Source of the DNA: Pseudomonas sessilinigenes
GTDB lineage: Bacteria; Pseudomonadota; Gammaproteobacteria; Pseudomonadales; Pseudomonadaceae
NCBI RefSeq assembly: GCF_003850565.1
Contig: NZ_CP027706.1
Span: 186,001-250,000, forward strand
Direction: 5' to 3'
Length of the DNA: 64,000 nucleotides
Position 1 is the stretch's first letter. The number at the start of each line of letters is the position of its first letter. Of this stretch, positions 40,334 to 49,290 are shown in pieces. The notes beneath the pieces are model-generated. The model searched no databases and had not been told where the DNA came from. It saw only the letters and a list, made by a program, of their open reading frames with translations. The position numbers and the translations under genes were made by a program.

Positions 40334-42511
40334 TCAGAATTCGAAGCGCGCCGAGAGGAACACCTCGCGTTCGCGTCCCACTTCCAGGCCGCCCTGGTAA
40401 TAGGTGCTGGCGTAGTAATAGGTGTTGGTCAGGTTCTTGCCGTGGAGCCGATAGGTCACCGGCGTTTCGCCTAGTCGGGTGCGGTAGCTGGCGCCCGCGT
40501 CGAGCAGGGCATAGCCGGGGATGTAGCCGCTGTTCTGGGCATCCACCGGACGGCTGCCGACCAGGCTCAAGGTGCTGTCCAGGGACAGGCCGGGAATGCG
40601 TTGCAGCTGGTATTGGGCACCGAAGGACCCTTTCCATTTCGGCACGCCTTCGGTGCGATTGCCGGCGACGCTGAGGTCGTCCACGTTTTCCAGGCGGGTT
40701 GCCAGGTAGGCCAGGTTGGCGTCCAGGGTCAGTGAGTCGGTGGGCCGGTGGCTGAGGTTGAGCTCGATGCCCCGGTGGCGATACTGGCCTTTGCTGACGA
40801 AGGTGTTGTTGGTGTCCAGGTAACTGGCATTGCGGCGGATCTCGAAGAGCGCCAGGCCCAGGCTTGCGCGTGAGTCGATCTCGGCCTTGAGCCCGACTTC
40901 GTATTGCTCGGACTCGATGGCATCGGTGGGCTGGTTCTTGTTGGTGGCATTCCAGGGCGCGTAGTCGCCTTTCTCCAGGCCGCGCGAATAGCTGACGTAG
41001 GTCATCAGGTTGTCCAGCGGGCGGTAGATCAGGGCGCCGCTGGGGACGAACACGTCATGGCGCTGGGGCAGTGCGTTGGCCGACAGATGATCGGCGCGGT
41101 ACCAGATGTAGCGCCCGCCGAGCAGCACCTGGAACTGTTCGTTGAGAGACACCAGGTCGCTGGCGAAGACCGAGCTTTCCTTGATCCGCGAGACGAACTC
41201 GATGTCGTTCTCCGGACCGAAATGATGCTTGGGCGGCTGCACCGGGTGGCGGATGTTGCCCACCGAAACGTCGCTGACGCGAACCCCGGGATTGGCGCTG
41301 TTGATATCGTCCCAGGCCGGGCTACGGTCCTTGAACTGCTTGTAGCCGGTGCCCAGGAACACATCGTGGTAGAGGCTGCCGGTGTTGAACTTGCCCGCCA
41401 GGTAGGACTGCAGCGACCAGGTGCTGAACACCTCGCCACGGGAAACATAGAGGTCGGCGGTGCCGATGTCGCCATTGGGCTGGATGTTGAACAGGTCGTT
41501 GTAGCCGCCGTGGCGCTCGACCTGCGAATAGTTGGCCTGGGTGATGGAGGTCCAGTTGTCGCTGAGGGTGTATTCGAACTTGGCGTCGAGGTTCTTGCCC
41601 TCGGTCTGGTGGCGGAACCAGGAACCGGTCAGCAGGTCGCGACGGTTGATCTTCGGCGGCCTGACGTAGCTGGACGCATCCAGTGGGTTGGCCCGGTGGC
41701 TCTGGTCAGCCCGCAGCAGGGGATCGGCCACCGTGGACTTCCACGACCAGTCGCCGTTGAGTTGCAGCAGCGCACGGTCGCTCAAGCGCCAGTCGGTGGC
41801 CAGGCCGATGAACTTGCGCTCCATGTCCCGGGCGTGATCGTAGTCGCCGTTCTTTTCGTAGCCGGCATTCAGGCGATAGCCGAAGGCGCCGTCGGCGGTG
41901 GAGTTGCTGTTGTCGATGGCGACGTAGCGCCCGGCCAGGGACGAGCCCTGGACCGTCAGGTTGAGCAAGGGATCGAGGGTCGGGCGCTTGGGGATGTAGT
42001 TGATCGTGCCGCCAGGGGAGTTGACCCCGTACAGGAAGCCCGACGGCCCCTTGAGTACGTCGATGCGCTCCACGTTCTCCAGGGGGAAGTCATGGTGCGG
42101 GGCCAATGCCAGGCCATCGCGACGGATGGTGTTGAAGTTGTCCATGGCAAAGCCGCGCAGGCGGAAATTGTCGAAACCGCTACCGGCGGAGGCACTGAGG
42201 ATCGAGGGGTCCAGGCTCAGCACATCGACGGCGGTACGCGCCGACGAGTCGGCGATGGTCTTGGCGTCGTAGCTCTGGATGACCAGGGGGATCTCCATGG
42301 CTGTCTTGGCGCCGAAGGCCCCGGCATTCACCTCGTAGGCATCGTTGAGGGGCGGGGCGACGATATGGCTGGTGTCCAGGCTCAAGGGAGCGGCCTTGCG
42401 CTCTTCCCGGACTTCCTGCGCTTCGACGGCGGGCAGGCTGCAACAGGCTGAAAACACTCCGGCCAAGACCGTGCACGCACAACGTTGTGCTGATCCGTAC
42501 AACTGGTTCAT
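40334..42511 (-). CDS. TonB-dependent siderophore/metallophore receptor
   Basis: This 725-residue outer-membrane protein has a signal peptide (about 1-31, ending VEA-QE), a plug domain (about 60-170: DVLSLDPSI, NFRLRGFAMDNF, ERIDVLKGPSGFLYGVNSPGGTINYIPKRP) and a 22-strand barrel ending in Arg-Phe-Glu-Phe. It lacks the N-terminal signalling domain seen in FpvA/FecA, so it does not itself signal to a sigma factor. It is first in the operon, 50 bases from the PLP enzyme, linking uptake with synthesis and export of one compound. Confidence 0.92.
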   Translation of the reverse strand: MNQLYGSAQRCACTVLAGVFSACCSLPAVEAQEVREERKAAPLSLDTSHIVAPPLNDAYEVNAGAFGAKTAMEIPLVIQSYDAKTIADSSARTAVDVLSLDPSILSASAGSGFDNFRLRGFAMDNFNTIRRDGLALAPHHDFPLENVERIDVLKGPSGFLYGVNSPGGTINYIPKRPTLDPLLNLTVQGSSLAGRYVAIDNSNSTADGAFGYRLNAGYEKNGDYDHARDMERKFIGLATDWRLSDRALLQLNGDWSWKSTVADPLLRADQSHRANPLDASSYVRPPKINRRDLLTGSWFRHQTEGKNLDAKFEYTLSDNWTSITQANYSQVERHGGYNDLFNIQPNGDIGTADLYVSRGEVFSTWSLQSYLAGKFNTGSLYHDVFLGTGYKQFKDRSPAWDDINSANPGVRVSDVSVGNIRHPVQPPKHHFGPENDIEFVSRIKESSVFASDLVSLNEQFQVLLGGRYIWYRADHLSANALPQRHDVFVPSGALIYRPLDNLMTYVSYSRGLEKGDYAPWNATNKNQPTDAIESEQYEVGLKAEIDSRASLGLALFEIRRNASYLDTNNTFVSKGQYRHRGIELNLSHRPTDSLTLDANLAYLATRLENVDDLSVAGNRTEGVPKWKGSFGAQYQLQRIPGLSLDSTLSLVGSRPVDAQNSGYIPGYALLDAGASYRTRLGETPVTYRLHGKNLTNTYYYASTYYQGGLEVGREREVFLSARFEF

Positions 42512-42631
42512 CTGTAGTCCCTTAACTCAACGAAACATGAAGTTCGCCGCTGTCCAACCGGCCTGCCGTGGCTCGTCGATGAGCCTTGCTCTGTCCAGGC
42601 TGAAAACGTCGTTGACACTCGATCCAAGTGT

Positions 42632-42664
42632 GAGAACTGTTCTCGAATGAAACATTATAACGTT
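42632..42664 (-). promoter_or_regulatory. Promoter and palindromic operator of the metallophore-like operon
   Basis: On the minus strand a perfect -10 box TATAAT (42659-42654) lies within the imperfect palindrome AACGTTATAATGTT. Starting about ten bases downstream, where transcription should begin, is a perfect palindrome GAGAAC-A-GTTCTC (42644-42632). That is a typical repressor position. GTTATA matches half of a Zur box, but the other half does not fit, and a good Fur box is absent. The untranslated leader would be about 135 bases. Confidence 0.5.
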
Positions 42665-42859
42665 TTTATTTTTCACGCAACGACCTTCCCCGCAAGTCGC
42701 TCCAGGGCTCTGGTGCGCAGGGTTCGATGCAAAGGGCTGATGTGTTGGGAGGTGTTTACCGGGCACTTTTCCCGGTTTTTGCGAGGCCATCGGTGTTTTT
42801 GGCTGTATGAATCCGGCGGCTTTGACTAAGGTGCACCCATAGTTACCGGAGCGTGCTGC

Positions 42860-44074
42860 ATGACCGCTGTCGATCTACCTGCTGTACCTCGCGTGCTGAT
42901 CGCCGAGGCCGATCCCTGGTCCCGCGACCTGCTGACCCAAGTGCTGCTCAACGTACGCTGCGATGCGCGCCTGGACCTGTGTGCCGATGGCCAGGAAGCC
43001 ATGGACCTGCTCAGCGCCAAGCCCTACGACCTGGTCATTGCCGATTGGGAGCTGCCGGGTATCGATGGCCTGGCGCTGTTGCGGGCGGTGCGCCAGCGCA
43101 AGCGCAACCCGCTGCAGCCGTTCATTCTCCTTAGCGTGCGTAGCGACAGTGCCAGCGTGCGCGAGGCGTTGCCCCTGGCGCCTACTGCCTACCTGACCAA
43201 GCCCCTGAACATGGAAGGCCTGACCCAGCGCCTGCAGGGCTTGCTGCTGGACGCTGGCCAGGAGGTCTCCTGCGAGGTCCCGAGCCTGACGCCCGGTACG
43301 ACCTTGTACAGCTTTCTCGAACACCGCCGCGAGCTGGCCGACGGCGCGCCCCTGTTGACCGACGTGCAACTGGCGGTCAAGCGCAGCCTGCACCCCGAAG
43401 GGCTGGACCTGCGCCTGCTGGAGGAAGAAATCCGCACCGACCCGCAAGTCACCGCCGTGCTGATCGCCGCTGCCAACAGCGCTGCCCAGCACCATGGCGA
43501 CGGCGTGCAGACCCTGTCCCAGGCCTTGCAGCGGCTCGGCACCGGGCAGAGCATGAACCTGATCCTCGGCCTGACCCTCAAGCGCAGTGCCCGCCTGAGC
43601 GATCCGGCCCTGGCCGACTATGCCGAGCGCTACTGGGGGCTGTCGCTGCACACCGCGGAGTATGGGCGGACCCTGGCGCGCCTGTTGGACCTGGACCAGG
43701 AGCGTTGCTACTGCGCCGGCCTGTTGCACCGCCTGGGCGACCTGGCGTTGCTGCGCTGCCTGCAAGAGTGGAAGCAGGCGGGCGGTGAGCTGGACGATCA
43801 GGAGGAGGTCGGAGATGCCCTGGAGCGTTTTGGCGCCGCCTACGGTTCGGCCCTGCGCACCCGCTGGCGCATGCCCCTGGAGCTGCGCGAGCTGATCGCC
43901 TCGGTGTATCAGCTCGGCGGTGGCGTCTATTCCCGCGAGGCCCTGGTGATGAACCTGGCCGGCCAGTTGGCTCGCCTGCCAGCCTCGGAAGGAGTGGAAG
44001 AAGTGGCCCGGGGCAAGACCGCGCGCCTGCTCAAGGTCGGCCTGCCGGAGCTGAGTCGCCTGCGCAAGGGGTGA
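42860..44074 (+). CDS. Response regulator with HDOD output domain
   Basis: The 404-residue protein has a REC domain (about 10-128) with the phospho-acceptor Asp in LVIADWELPGIDG and the conserved Lys in YLTKPLN. An HDOD domain (about 165-370) follows, with the diverged HD-superfamily motif in YCAGLLHRLGDLALL. HDOD proteins act in signalling without known hydrolase activity. GGAGCGTGCTGC precedes the ATG. No histidine kinase is adjacent. It is divergent from the TonB-receptor operon. Confidence 0.88.
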   Translation: MTAVDLPAVPRVLIAEADPWSRDLLTQVLLNVRCDARLDLCADGQEAMDLLSAKPYDLVIADWELPGIDGLALLRAVRQRKRNPLQPFILLSVRSDSASVREALPLAPTAYLTKPLNMEGLTQRLQGLLLDAGQEVSCEVPSLTPGTTLYSFLEHRRELADGAPLLTDVQLAVKRSLHPEGLDLRLLEEEIRTDPQVTAVLIAAANSAAQHHGDGVQTLSQALQRLGTGQSMNLILGLTLKRSARLSDPALADYAERYWGLSLHTAEYGRTLARLLDLDQERCYCAGLLHRLGDLALLRCLQEWKQAGGELDDQEEVGDALERFGAAYGSALRTRWRMPLELRELIASVYQLGGGVYSREALVMNLAGQLARLPASEGVEEVARGKTARLLKVGLPELSRLRKG

Positions 44075-44080
44075 GTGAGG

Positions 44081-44329
44081 TCAGTTGCCCAGAAGCTCGA
44101 ACAGCGCGAACCAGCCATCGACCGTCTGGTCTTCGGCCAGGAAGGCCAGGTAGAAGAACGGCCAGGCGGCCAGCAGGGTCAGCAACTGCGCTGGATGGGG
44201 CCCGAGCTTGACGGCCAGGGCCAGCCCGAACACCACCAGGGCCACGCCGATCAGCAAGCACACCAGGCGCTTGCCCCGACAACCATTGCGTTTGCTGTTG
44301 ATGCGCTTGAGCAGTTGTTCTTCGTTCAT
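44081..44329 (-). CDS. Small membrane protein (82 aa)
   Basis: Two hydrophobic segments (about 23-43 and 47-66) follow a basic N-terminus with KRINSKRNGCRGKR, giving a two-helix inner-membrane protein with both ends probably inside. It faces the preceding gene tail to tail, 6 bases apart. No family is recognised. Confidence 0.62.
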   Translation of the reverse strand: MNEEQLLKRINSKRNGCRGKRLVCLLIGVALVVFGLALAVKLGPHPAQLLTLLAAWPFFYLAFLAEDQTVDGWFALFELLGN

Positions 44330-44398
44330 CGGGTCGTGCGTCCGGCGCGGGCCGCCATTGCCATGGGGGCCGCAGTCTAGCCCGGCCCGGACGGCGAA

Positions 44399-45391
44399 TC
44401 AGCCACTGACGATGCGATTCTTGCCCTGGCGCTTGGCTTCGTACATCGCCGCGTCGGCCCGGGCGAACAGGCTGTCCAGGCTCTCGTCCTCCGCCAGCAG
44501 CCCCGTCAGGCCCTGGCTGACCGTGATGCTGAAGGCCTGGCCCTGGTGGCTGAAGTGCTGGCGCTGGATTTCCCGTTGCAGGCGCTCGGCCACCTGGCGC
44601 GCCATGTCGACGGCACAACCGGGAAACAGGGCGGCGAATTCTTCGCCGCCAATACGCCCGAACAGGTCGCCCCGGCGCAGGGCGGCGCGCCCGCTCTCGG
44701 CGATGCGCTGCAGGACCACATCGCCTTCGGGATGGCCGTAGGTGTCGTTGATCACCTTGAAGTCATCGATATCCAAGAGCAGGAAAGACAGCGGCGAACC
44801 CTGCAGGCGGGCCTGCTCGAACTCGCGGTTGGCACATTCGAAGAAGTGCCGGCGGTTGCTGCTCTGGGTCAGCGCATCGGTGGTGGCCAGGCGCTGCAGC
44901 TCGGCCTCCAGCTGCTTCTTTTCGCTGATGTCCTCGGCGATACCCACCACGATCAGGCGCTGCCCGGGCTCGGCATTGCGGTTGATAAAGCATTTGTCGC
45001 TGAGCCAACGCACCTGGCCTGCGGCATCGATGATGCGGTACTCGCGGTCTTCCACGGCGCCTTTCTCCAGGACTTGGGCCAGGCTGCGCTCGGCGTACTC
45101 CAGGTCGTCGGGATAGATGCTGTCGCGCCATTGGTTGTAGTCCGCCAGCAACAGGCCGGCAGGGCGCCCGAAAATGCGTTCATAGGCCGGGCTGACGTAG
45201 AGCACCTGGCGGCTGCTCCAGTCCAGGGCCCAGAGTACTGCGTTGACGCTGACCAGCAGCGAGCTGAACAGCTGCTCGCGTTCGGTCAGGCGGGCGACTT
45301 CGCCCTGGGCATGCATCAGGGCCAGTAGGGTTTGCGCGGCCTCGGGCCACTGGGGGAGCGAAGATGGAATGTCTGGATTCTTGTTGACCAT
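44399..45391 (-). CDS. PAS-GGDEF diguanylate cyclase
   Basis: The 330-residue protein starts at ATG 45391 (MVNKNPDIPSS); a longer upstream frame has no homology-like content. An N-terminal helix leads to a PAS domain (about 45-165: WALDWSSRQVLYVSPAYERIFGR, ending VVGIAEDISEKKQLEAEL). The GGDEF domain (about 170-328) has an intact active site FGRIGGEEFAALF. It should make cyclic di-GMP in response to a ligand sensed by PAS. No membrane segment is present, so the protein is cytoplasmic. Confidence 0.9.
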   Translation of the reverse strand: MVNKNPDIPSSLPQWPEAAQTLLALMHAQGEVARLTEREQLFSSLLVSVNAVLWALDWSSRQVLYVSPAYERIFGRPAGLLLADYNQWRDSIYPDDLEYAERSLAQVLEKGAVEDREYRIIDAAGQVRWLSDKCFINRNAEPGQRLIVVGIAEDISEKKQLEAELQRLATTDALTQSSNRRHFFECANREFEQARLQGSPLSFLLLDIDDFKVINDTYGHPEGDVVLQRIAESGRAALRRGDLFGRIGGEEFAALFPGCAVDMARQVAERLQREIQRQHFSHQGQAFSITVSQGLTGLLAEDESLDSLFARADAAMYEAKRQGKNRIVSG

Positions 45392-45558
45392 CGGCACATA
45401 TCTCGAAGGGCGTGCCGCTTCGACAGCGGCTACAACCAAGCCCGCCTGGATGGCGAAGTGTTGTTTGAGATAGAGGATGGAACATGAAGTTCCCGGCTGC
45501 CCGGGCGATACGCCGGACGGTCGAGGCTCTGGAGGGGGGGAGCAGGGCACCGGCCCCC

Positions 45559-45588
45559 TCGCCACAGCCAATGCCGTGGCGAGGGGCG
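45559..45588 (-). terminator. Stem-loop downstream of desA
   Basis: CCCCTCGCCAC and GTGGCGAGGGG form a perfect 11-base stem with a short loop, five bases after the desA stop. No T run follows, so it may act as an mRNA 3' end barrier rather than a classical terminator. Confidence 0.5.
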
Positions 45589-45592
45589 TGGA

Positions 45593-46777
45593 TCAGGCGA
45601 CGCTAGGACGCAGGGAGTAGGTCTTGAGCTGGCTGGCGAAGTCCCGCAGGGACTGGATGCCGCTGGCCTCGGCCTCGTGGACCCAGTCCTTGATCGCGGC
45701 CAGCATGTCGTGGCCGTTGGAGCTGGTCTTGACCCAGATCTGTTGCAGCGCCAGGCGCTTCTCGTAGATCACCTTCAATGCCTGGCTGTGTTCCAGCATG
45801 TTCTGGATGCGCAGGTGGTGGCGGTCTTCCAGCAGGCTGGTTTCCCGGGACAGCAAGCGCTTGGCGCGGTGGAACTGGTGGCGCACCGAGTGATCGACCT
45901 TGGCCAGTTCCTGCTTGACCAGCGGGCCGATCACCAGCTTGCGGTACTGGGCCATGATCTGGAACCGGTTGTTGAGGATCGCCATGGCGGTGTCCATGTC
46001 CAGGTGGCCCTTGCCTTCGACCCGATGGGCGATGGGCGCCACTCGCTGGACCTTGGCCAGGCCCAGCAGGCTGAACAGCTTGATCCAGCCCCAGCCCATG
46101 TCGAATTCCCACTTCTTCACCGACAGCTTGGCCGAGTTGGGGTAGGTGTGGTGGTTGTTATGCAGCTCTTCGCCGCCGACGATGATGCCCCACGGCACCA
46201 GGTTGGTGGCCGCGTCGCGGCATTCGAAGTTGCGGTAGCCCACGGCATGGCCCAGGCCGTTGATCACGCCGGCGGCCCAGAACGGGATCCACATCATCTG
46301 CACCGCCCAGATGGTGATGCCGATGGTGCCGAACAGCAGCAGGTCGATCACCGCCATCAGCGCCACGCCACCGAGCTTGTAGCGGCTGTAGAGGTTGCGC
46401 TCGATCCAGTCTTCCGGGCAGTTCTTGCCGTAGATGCGCAGGGTCTCGGGGTTGCGGGCTTCTTCGCGATACAGCTCGGCGCCTTTGCGCATGACCGTGG
46501 ACAGGCCCTTGATCACCGGGCTGTGCGGGTCGTCGACCGTCTCGCACTTGGCGTGGTGCTTGCGATGGATCGCGGTCCACTCGCGGGTGTTCTGCGCCGT
46601 GGTCAGCCACAGCCAGAAACGGAAGAAATGCTTGAGCCCGGCATTGAGCTCCAGGGAGCGATGCGCGGAATAGCGATGCAGATAGACCGTGACCGCGACG
46701 ATGGTCACGTGGGTCATCAACAGGGTGACTGCCACCAGTTGCCAGGCGGACAAGCCAAGTAAACCTTCATACCACAT
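45593..46777 (-). CDS. desA: Fatty acid delta-9 desaturase DesA
   Basis: This 394-residue integral membrane desaturase matches my recollection of P. aeruginosa DesA (PA0286), including the start MWYEGLLGL, so the longer upstream frame is not used. The three histidine boxes are HRYSAH, HRKHH and HNNHH, which bind the di-iron centre; four helices are expected. It introduces double bonds into acyl chains of membrane phospholipids under aerobic conditions. It is divergent from the PAS-GGDEF-EAL gene, as in P. aeruginosa. Confidence 0.92.
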   Translation of the reverse strand: MWYEGLLGLSAWQLVAVTLLMTHVTIVAVTVYLHRYSAHRSLELNAGLKHFFRFWLWLTTAQNTREWTAIHRKHHAKCETVDDPHSPVIKGLSTVMRKGAELYREEARNPETLRIYGKNCPEDWIERNLYSRYKLGGVALMAVIDLLLFGTIGITIWAVQMMWIPFWAAGVINGLGHAVGYRNFECRDAATNLVPWGIIVGGEELHNNHHTYPNSAKLSVKKWEFDMGWGWIKLFSLLGLAKVQRVAPIAHRVEGKGHLDMDTAMAILNNRFQIMAQYRKLVIGPLVKQELAKVDHSVRHQFHRAKRLLSRETSLLEDRHHLRIQNMLEHSQALKVIYEKRLALQQIWVKTSSNGHDMLAAIKDWVHEAEASGIQSLRDFASQLKTYSLRPSVA

Positions 46778-46884
46778 AGGCGATAAGGCCCTCGATAGAG
46801 AAAAAACAGCCCAGGCATTATCACTAAGCACGTCGAGAAAACCAGTCGCCCTTTCAGATAAGAGTGGCGGGATGTTTCTTCCTC

Positions 46885-46890
46885 TATAAT
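46885..46890 (+). promoter_or_regulatory. -10 box of the PAS-GGDEF-EAL gene
   Basis: TATAAT matches the consensus exactly and lies 33 bases before the ATG at 46923. No good -35 box is evident. Confidence 0.5.
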
Positions 46891-46922
46891 CCCAAACTTT
46901 TCGTGTGGAAATAGACGGGCTT

Positions 46923-48842
46923 ATGTCGGTTTCTTATCGCAATGGCTTGCGTGCGGCCTTGCTCTACCTGCTGCTGTCCCTGGTTTGGCTCCAGCTCAGT
47001 GGTTATTTATTGAGCAGTTTCTTCGATGGGTCTCCGGATGAGGCTCGTTGGCAACGGGCCAGTTGCTACGCTTGGGCCCTGGTCAGTGCGGTGCTGATCT
47101 TCTTTGCCCGTGCCCGCTTGCTGCGGGTGCTGGGCGCCGATCGCTGGTTGCGCCACCAGCAGAAGGACCGCGAGCGCCTGCGCCAGGCTGCGGCGGTCTT
47201 CGACTGTACCCGCGAGGGGGTACTGGTGAGCGACACCCAGGGGCAGATCGTCCACGTCAACCGTGCCTTCATCGAGATCACCGGCTACCAGCGCGAGGAG
47301 GTGCTGGGGCGCCAGCCGAGCATGTTCAAGTCCGGCCATCATTCGGTGGACTTCTATAAGGCGATGTTCGGTGCGTTGCGCCAGAGCGGCGAGTGGAGCG
47401 GGGAAATCTGGAACCGGCGCAAGAGCGGGGAAATCTATCCACAGTGGCAGACCATCCGTGCGATCCACGATGAGCAGGGCGAACTCACCCACTATGTGGC
47501 GGTATTCTCCGACATCAGCGCGATCAAGGACTCCGAGCACGAGCTGGCGCACCTGGCCCACCACGATCCGCTGACCGACCTGCCCAACCGCCTGCTGCTC
47601 ACCGACCGCGCCGAACAGGCCTTGGCTTCGGCGCAGATCCACAAGCGCGGTTGCGCCATGCTGATGATCGACCTGGACCACTTCAAGATGGTCAACGACA
47701 GCCTCGGGCATAACGTCGGCGACCAGTTGCTCAAGGCTTTTGCCCAACGCCTGCGCGACATGTTCGGCCCGGGCGTGACCCTGGCGCGCCTGGGCGGCGA
47801 CGAGTTCGCCGTGCTGGCCGAAAGCTGCCCGCAGCTGGTGCAGGCGGCGGCCCTGGCCCAGCGCATCCTCGATGGTCTCAAGGAGCCATTCCAGCTGGAT
47901 GGCCACCAGGTGCTGATCAACGCCAGCATCGGCATCAGCCTGTTTCCCAGCGATGCCTTGAGCGCCAGCCAGCTGTTGCGCAACGCCGATGCCGCGTTGT
48001 TCAAGGCCAAGAGCGCCGGGCGCAATGGTTATGCCCTGTATACCGAGGAACTCACTGCCCACGCCCAGCAGCGGGTGGAGATCGCCTTCGAACTGCGCCG
48101 GGCCCTGGACCGCCAGGAGCTGCGGGTCTACTACCAGCCGGTGCACGACCTGGCCAGCAGTCGCCTGGTGGGCGTCGAGGCCCTGGTGCGCTGGCAGCAC
48201 CCGCACCGGGGCCTGGTGCCGCCGGCGGAGTTCATCCCCATCGCCGAACGCACCGGGATGATTGCCGAGATCGATGCCTGGGTCATGGGCGAGGCATGCC
48301 GGCAGATGTGCCAGTGGCAGGCCGAGGGCGTGGTGCTGTCGTTCATCGCGGTGAACGTCTCGACCCGCCTGTTCGCGCGCAGCGAGCTGTACCAGCAGGT
48401 GGCCCAGGTGCTGCACGACACCGGGCTGGACCCGGCCTACCTGGAGCTGGAGGTCACCGAGAGTGCGCTGATGGACGACCCGGAGGTGGCCCTGGAGCAG
48501 ATGCACCGCCTGCGGGAGCTGGGCATCCGCCTGGCCATCGACGACTTCGGCACCGGCTATTCGTCGTTGCTGCGGCTCAAGCGCCTGCCGGTGCAAAAGC
48601 TCAAGATCGACCAGGGCTTCGTCGCCGGCTTGCCGTGGGACGAGGACGATGCGGCGATTTCCCGGGTCATCGTGGCCCTGGCCCAGAGCATGGGCATGCA
48701 GGTCCATGCCGAAGGTATCGAACAGATGGAGCAGGCCCGCTTCCTCCTCGACCATGGCTGCGATTTGGGCCAGGGCTACTGGTTCGGCCGGCCGATGCCG
48801 GCCTCGCTGCTGGACTGGGACAACGCCCCGCAAATCCTCTGA
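46923..48842 (+). CDS. PAS-GGDEF-EAL membrane protein, cyclic di-GMP phosphodiesterase (PA0285-like)
   Basis: The 639-residue protein has two N-terminal membrane helices (about 10-30 and 43-62), a PAS domain (about 82-205), a GGDEF domain (about 210-370) with intact RLGGDEFAVL, and an EAL domain (about 385-635) with GVEALVRWQHP, TESALMDD and DDFGTGYSSL all present. Position beside desA and oscA matches PA0285 of P. aeruginosa. Both catalytic motifs are intact, so the net activity cannot be read from sequence; PA0285-like proteins are generally treated as phosphodiesterases. A GTG at 46905 is an alternative start. Confidence 0.9.
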   Translation: MSVSYRNGLRAALLYLLLSLVWLQLSGYLLSSFFDGSPDEARWQRASCYAWALVSAVLIFFARARLLRVLGADRWLRHQQKDRERLRQAAAVFDCTREGVLVSDTQGQIVHVNRAFIEITGYQREEVLGRQPSMFKSGHHSVDFYKAMFGALRQSGEWSGEIWNRRKSGEIYPQWQTIRAIHDEQGELTHYVAVFSDISAIKDSEHELAHLAHHDPLTDLPNRLLLTDRAEQALASAQIHKRGCAMLMIDLDHFKMVNDSLGHNVGDQLLKAFAQRLRDMFGPGVTLARLGGDEFAVLAESCPQLVQAAALAQRILDGLKEPFQLDGHQVLINASIGISLFPSDALSASQLLRNADAALFKAKSAGRNGYALYTEELTAHAQQRVEIAFELRRALDRQELRVYYQPVHDLASSRLVGVEALVRWQHPHRGLVPPAEFIPIAERTGMIAEIDAWVMGEACRQMCQWQAEGVVLSFIAVNVSTRLFARSELYQQVAQVLHDTGLDPAYLELEVTESALMDDPEVALEQMHRLRELGIRLAIDDFGTGYSSLLRLKRLPVQKLKIDQGFVAGLPWDEDDAAISRVIVALAQSMGMQVHAEGIEQMEQARFLLDHGCDLGQGYWFGRPMPASLLDWDNAPQIL

Positions 48843-48875
48843 TGCGCCTGATGCAGCTGGCGGGCGCTGCGCACC

Positions 48876-48912
48876 CGGTCGCAGCCTCGCTGTGCTCGAC
48901 AGCGGCTACAGG
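48876..48912. repeat. REP-like element (family B)
   Basis: The sequence from CGGTCGCAGCC to CAGCGGCTACAGG is imperfectly palindromic and recurs at 62411-62447. Part-copies sit at about 45417 and 54655. Such short elements are common between genes in Pseudomonas. Confidence 0.65.
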
Positions 48913-49004
48913 TGCTTCGCGTAGCGGCCGCAAGAGGCTAGCCATGGACCCATGGGGCCCGTAACTGCGCGCCCCGTCGAATAATTTCCGCTGGTTATAT
49001 AAAC

Positions 49005-49029
49005 ATTCTTAAATAGTATTTTTAAGAAT
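49005..49029. promoter_or_regulatory. Perfect palindrome upstream of oscA, candidate CysB site
   Basis: ATTCTTAAA and TTTAAGAAT form perfect 9-base arms around a 7-base centre, 79 bases before oscA in an A+T-rich patch. Sulfur-starvation promoters bind the LysR regulator CysB, whose sites contain ATTC-like halves, so this is the best candidate control site for oscA-sbp-cysTWA. Confidence 0.5.
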
Positions 49030-49107
49030 ATCCCTGCCTATCTACTATTGCTCCACGCCACCCGCAGTGCCGCCACTGCACGGCACATCCCACTCAGGAG
49101 CAACACC

Positions 49108-49290
49108 ATGAGCGCATCTCTACGTAGCGTCGACGGACAGGACGAAGCAACCATCTTGCGTGAAATTCAAAGTGCACTGCGGGACCTGCGCTTCGGGGCA
49201 GTGGAAATCACCGTGCACAACGCCCAGGTCGTGCAGATCGAGCGCAAGGAAAAATTCCGCCTGCAGCAACCCGGCAACAAGCCCAGCTGA
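49108..49290 (+). CDS. oscA: OscA: small sulfur-starvation protein (DUF2292/YezD family)
   Basis: This 60-residue protein has the family core [26 protein letters not shown] in outline: two beta strands ending in a basic segment. An AGGAG precedes the ATG. The position, directly upstream of sbp-cysTWA, is the same as for oscA in other pseudomonads, where it is needed for use of organosulfur compounds and chromate tolerance. The molecular role is unknown. Confidence 0.85.
   Translation: MSASLRSVDGQDEATILREIQSALRDLRFGAVEITVHNAQVVQIERKEKFRLQQPGNKPS

Noticed and set aside
42600..42700. Fur box upstream of the TonB receptor
   Set aside because: No stretch reaches a reasonable match to the GATAATGATAATCATTATC pattern. 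The clear symmetric sequences there are different.
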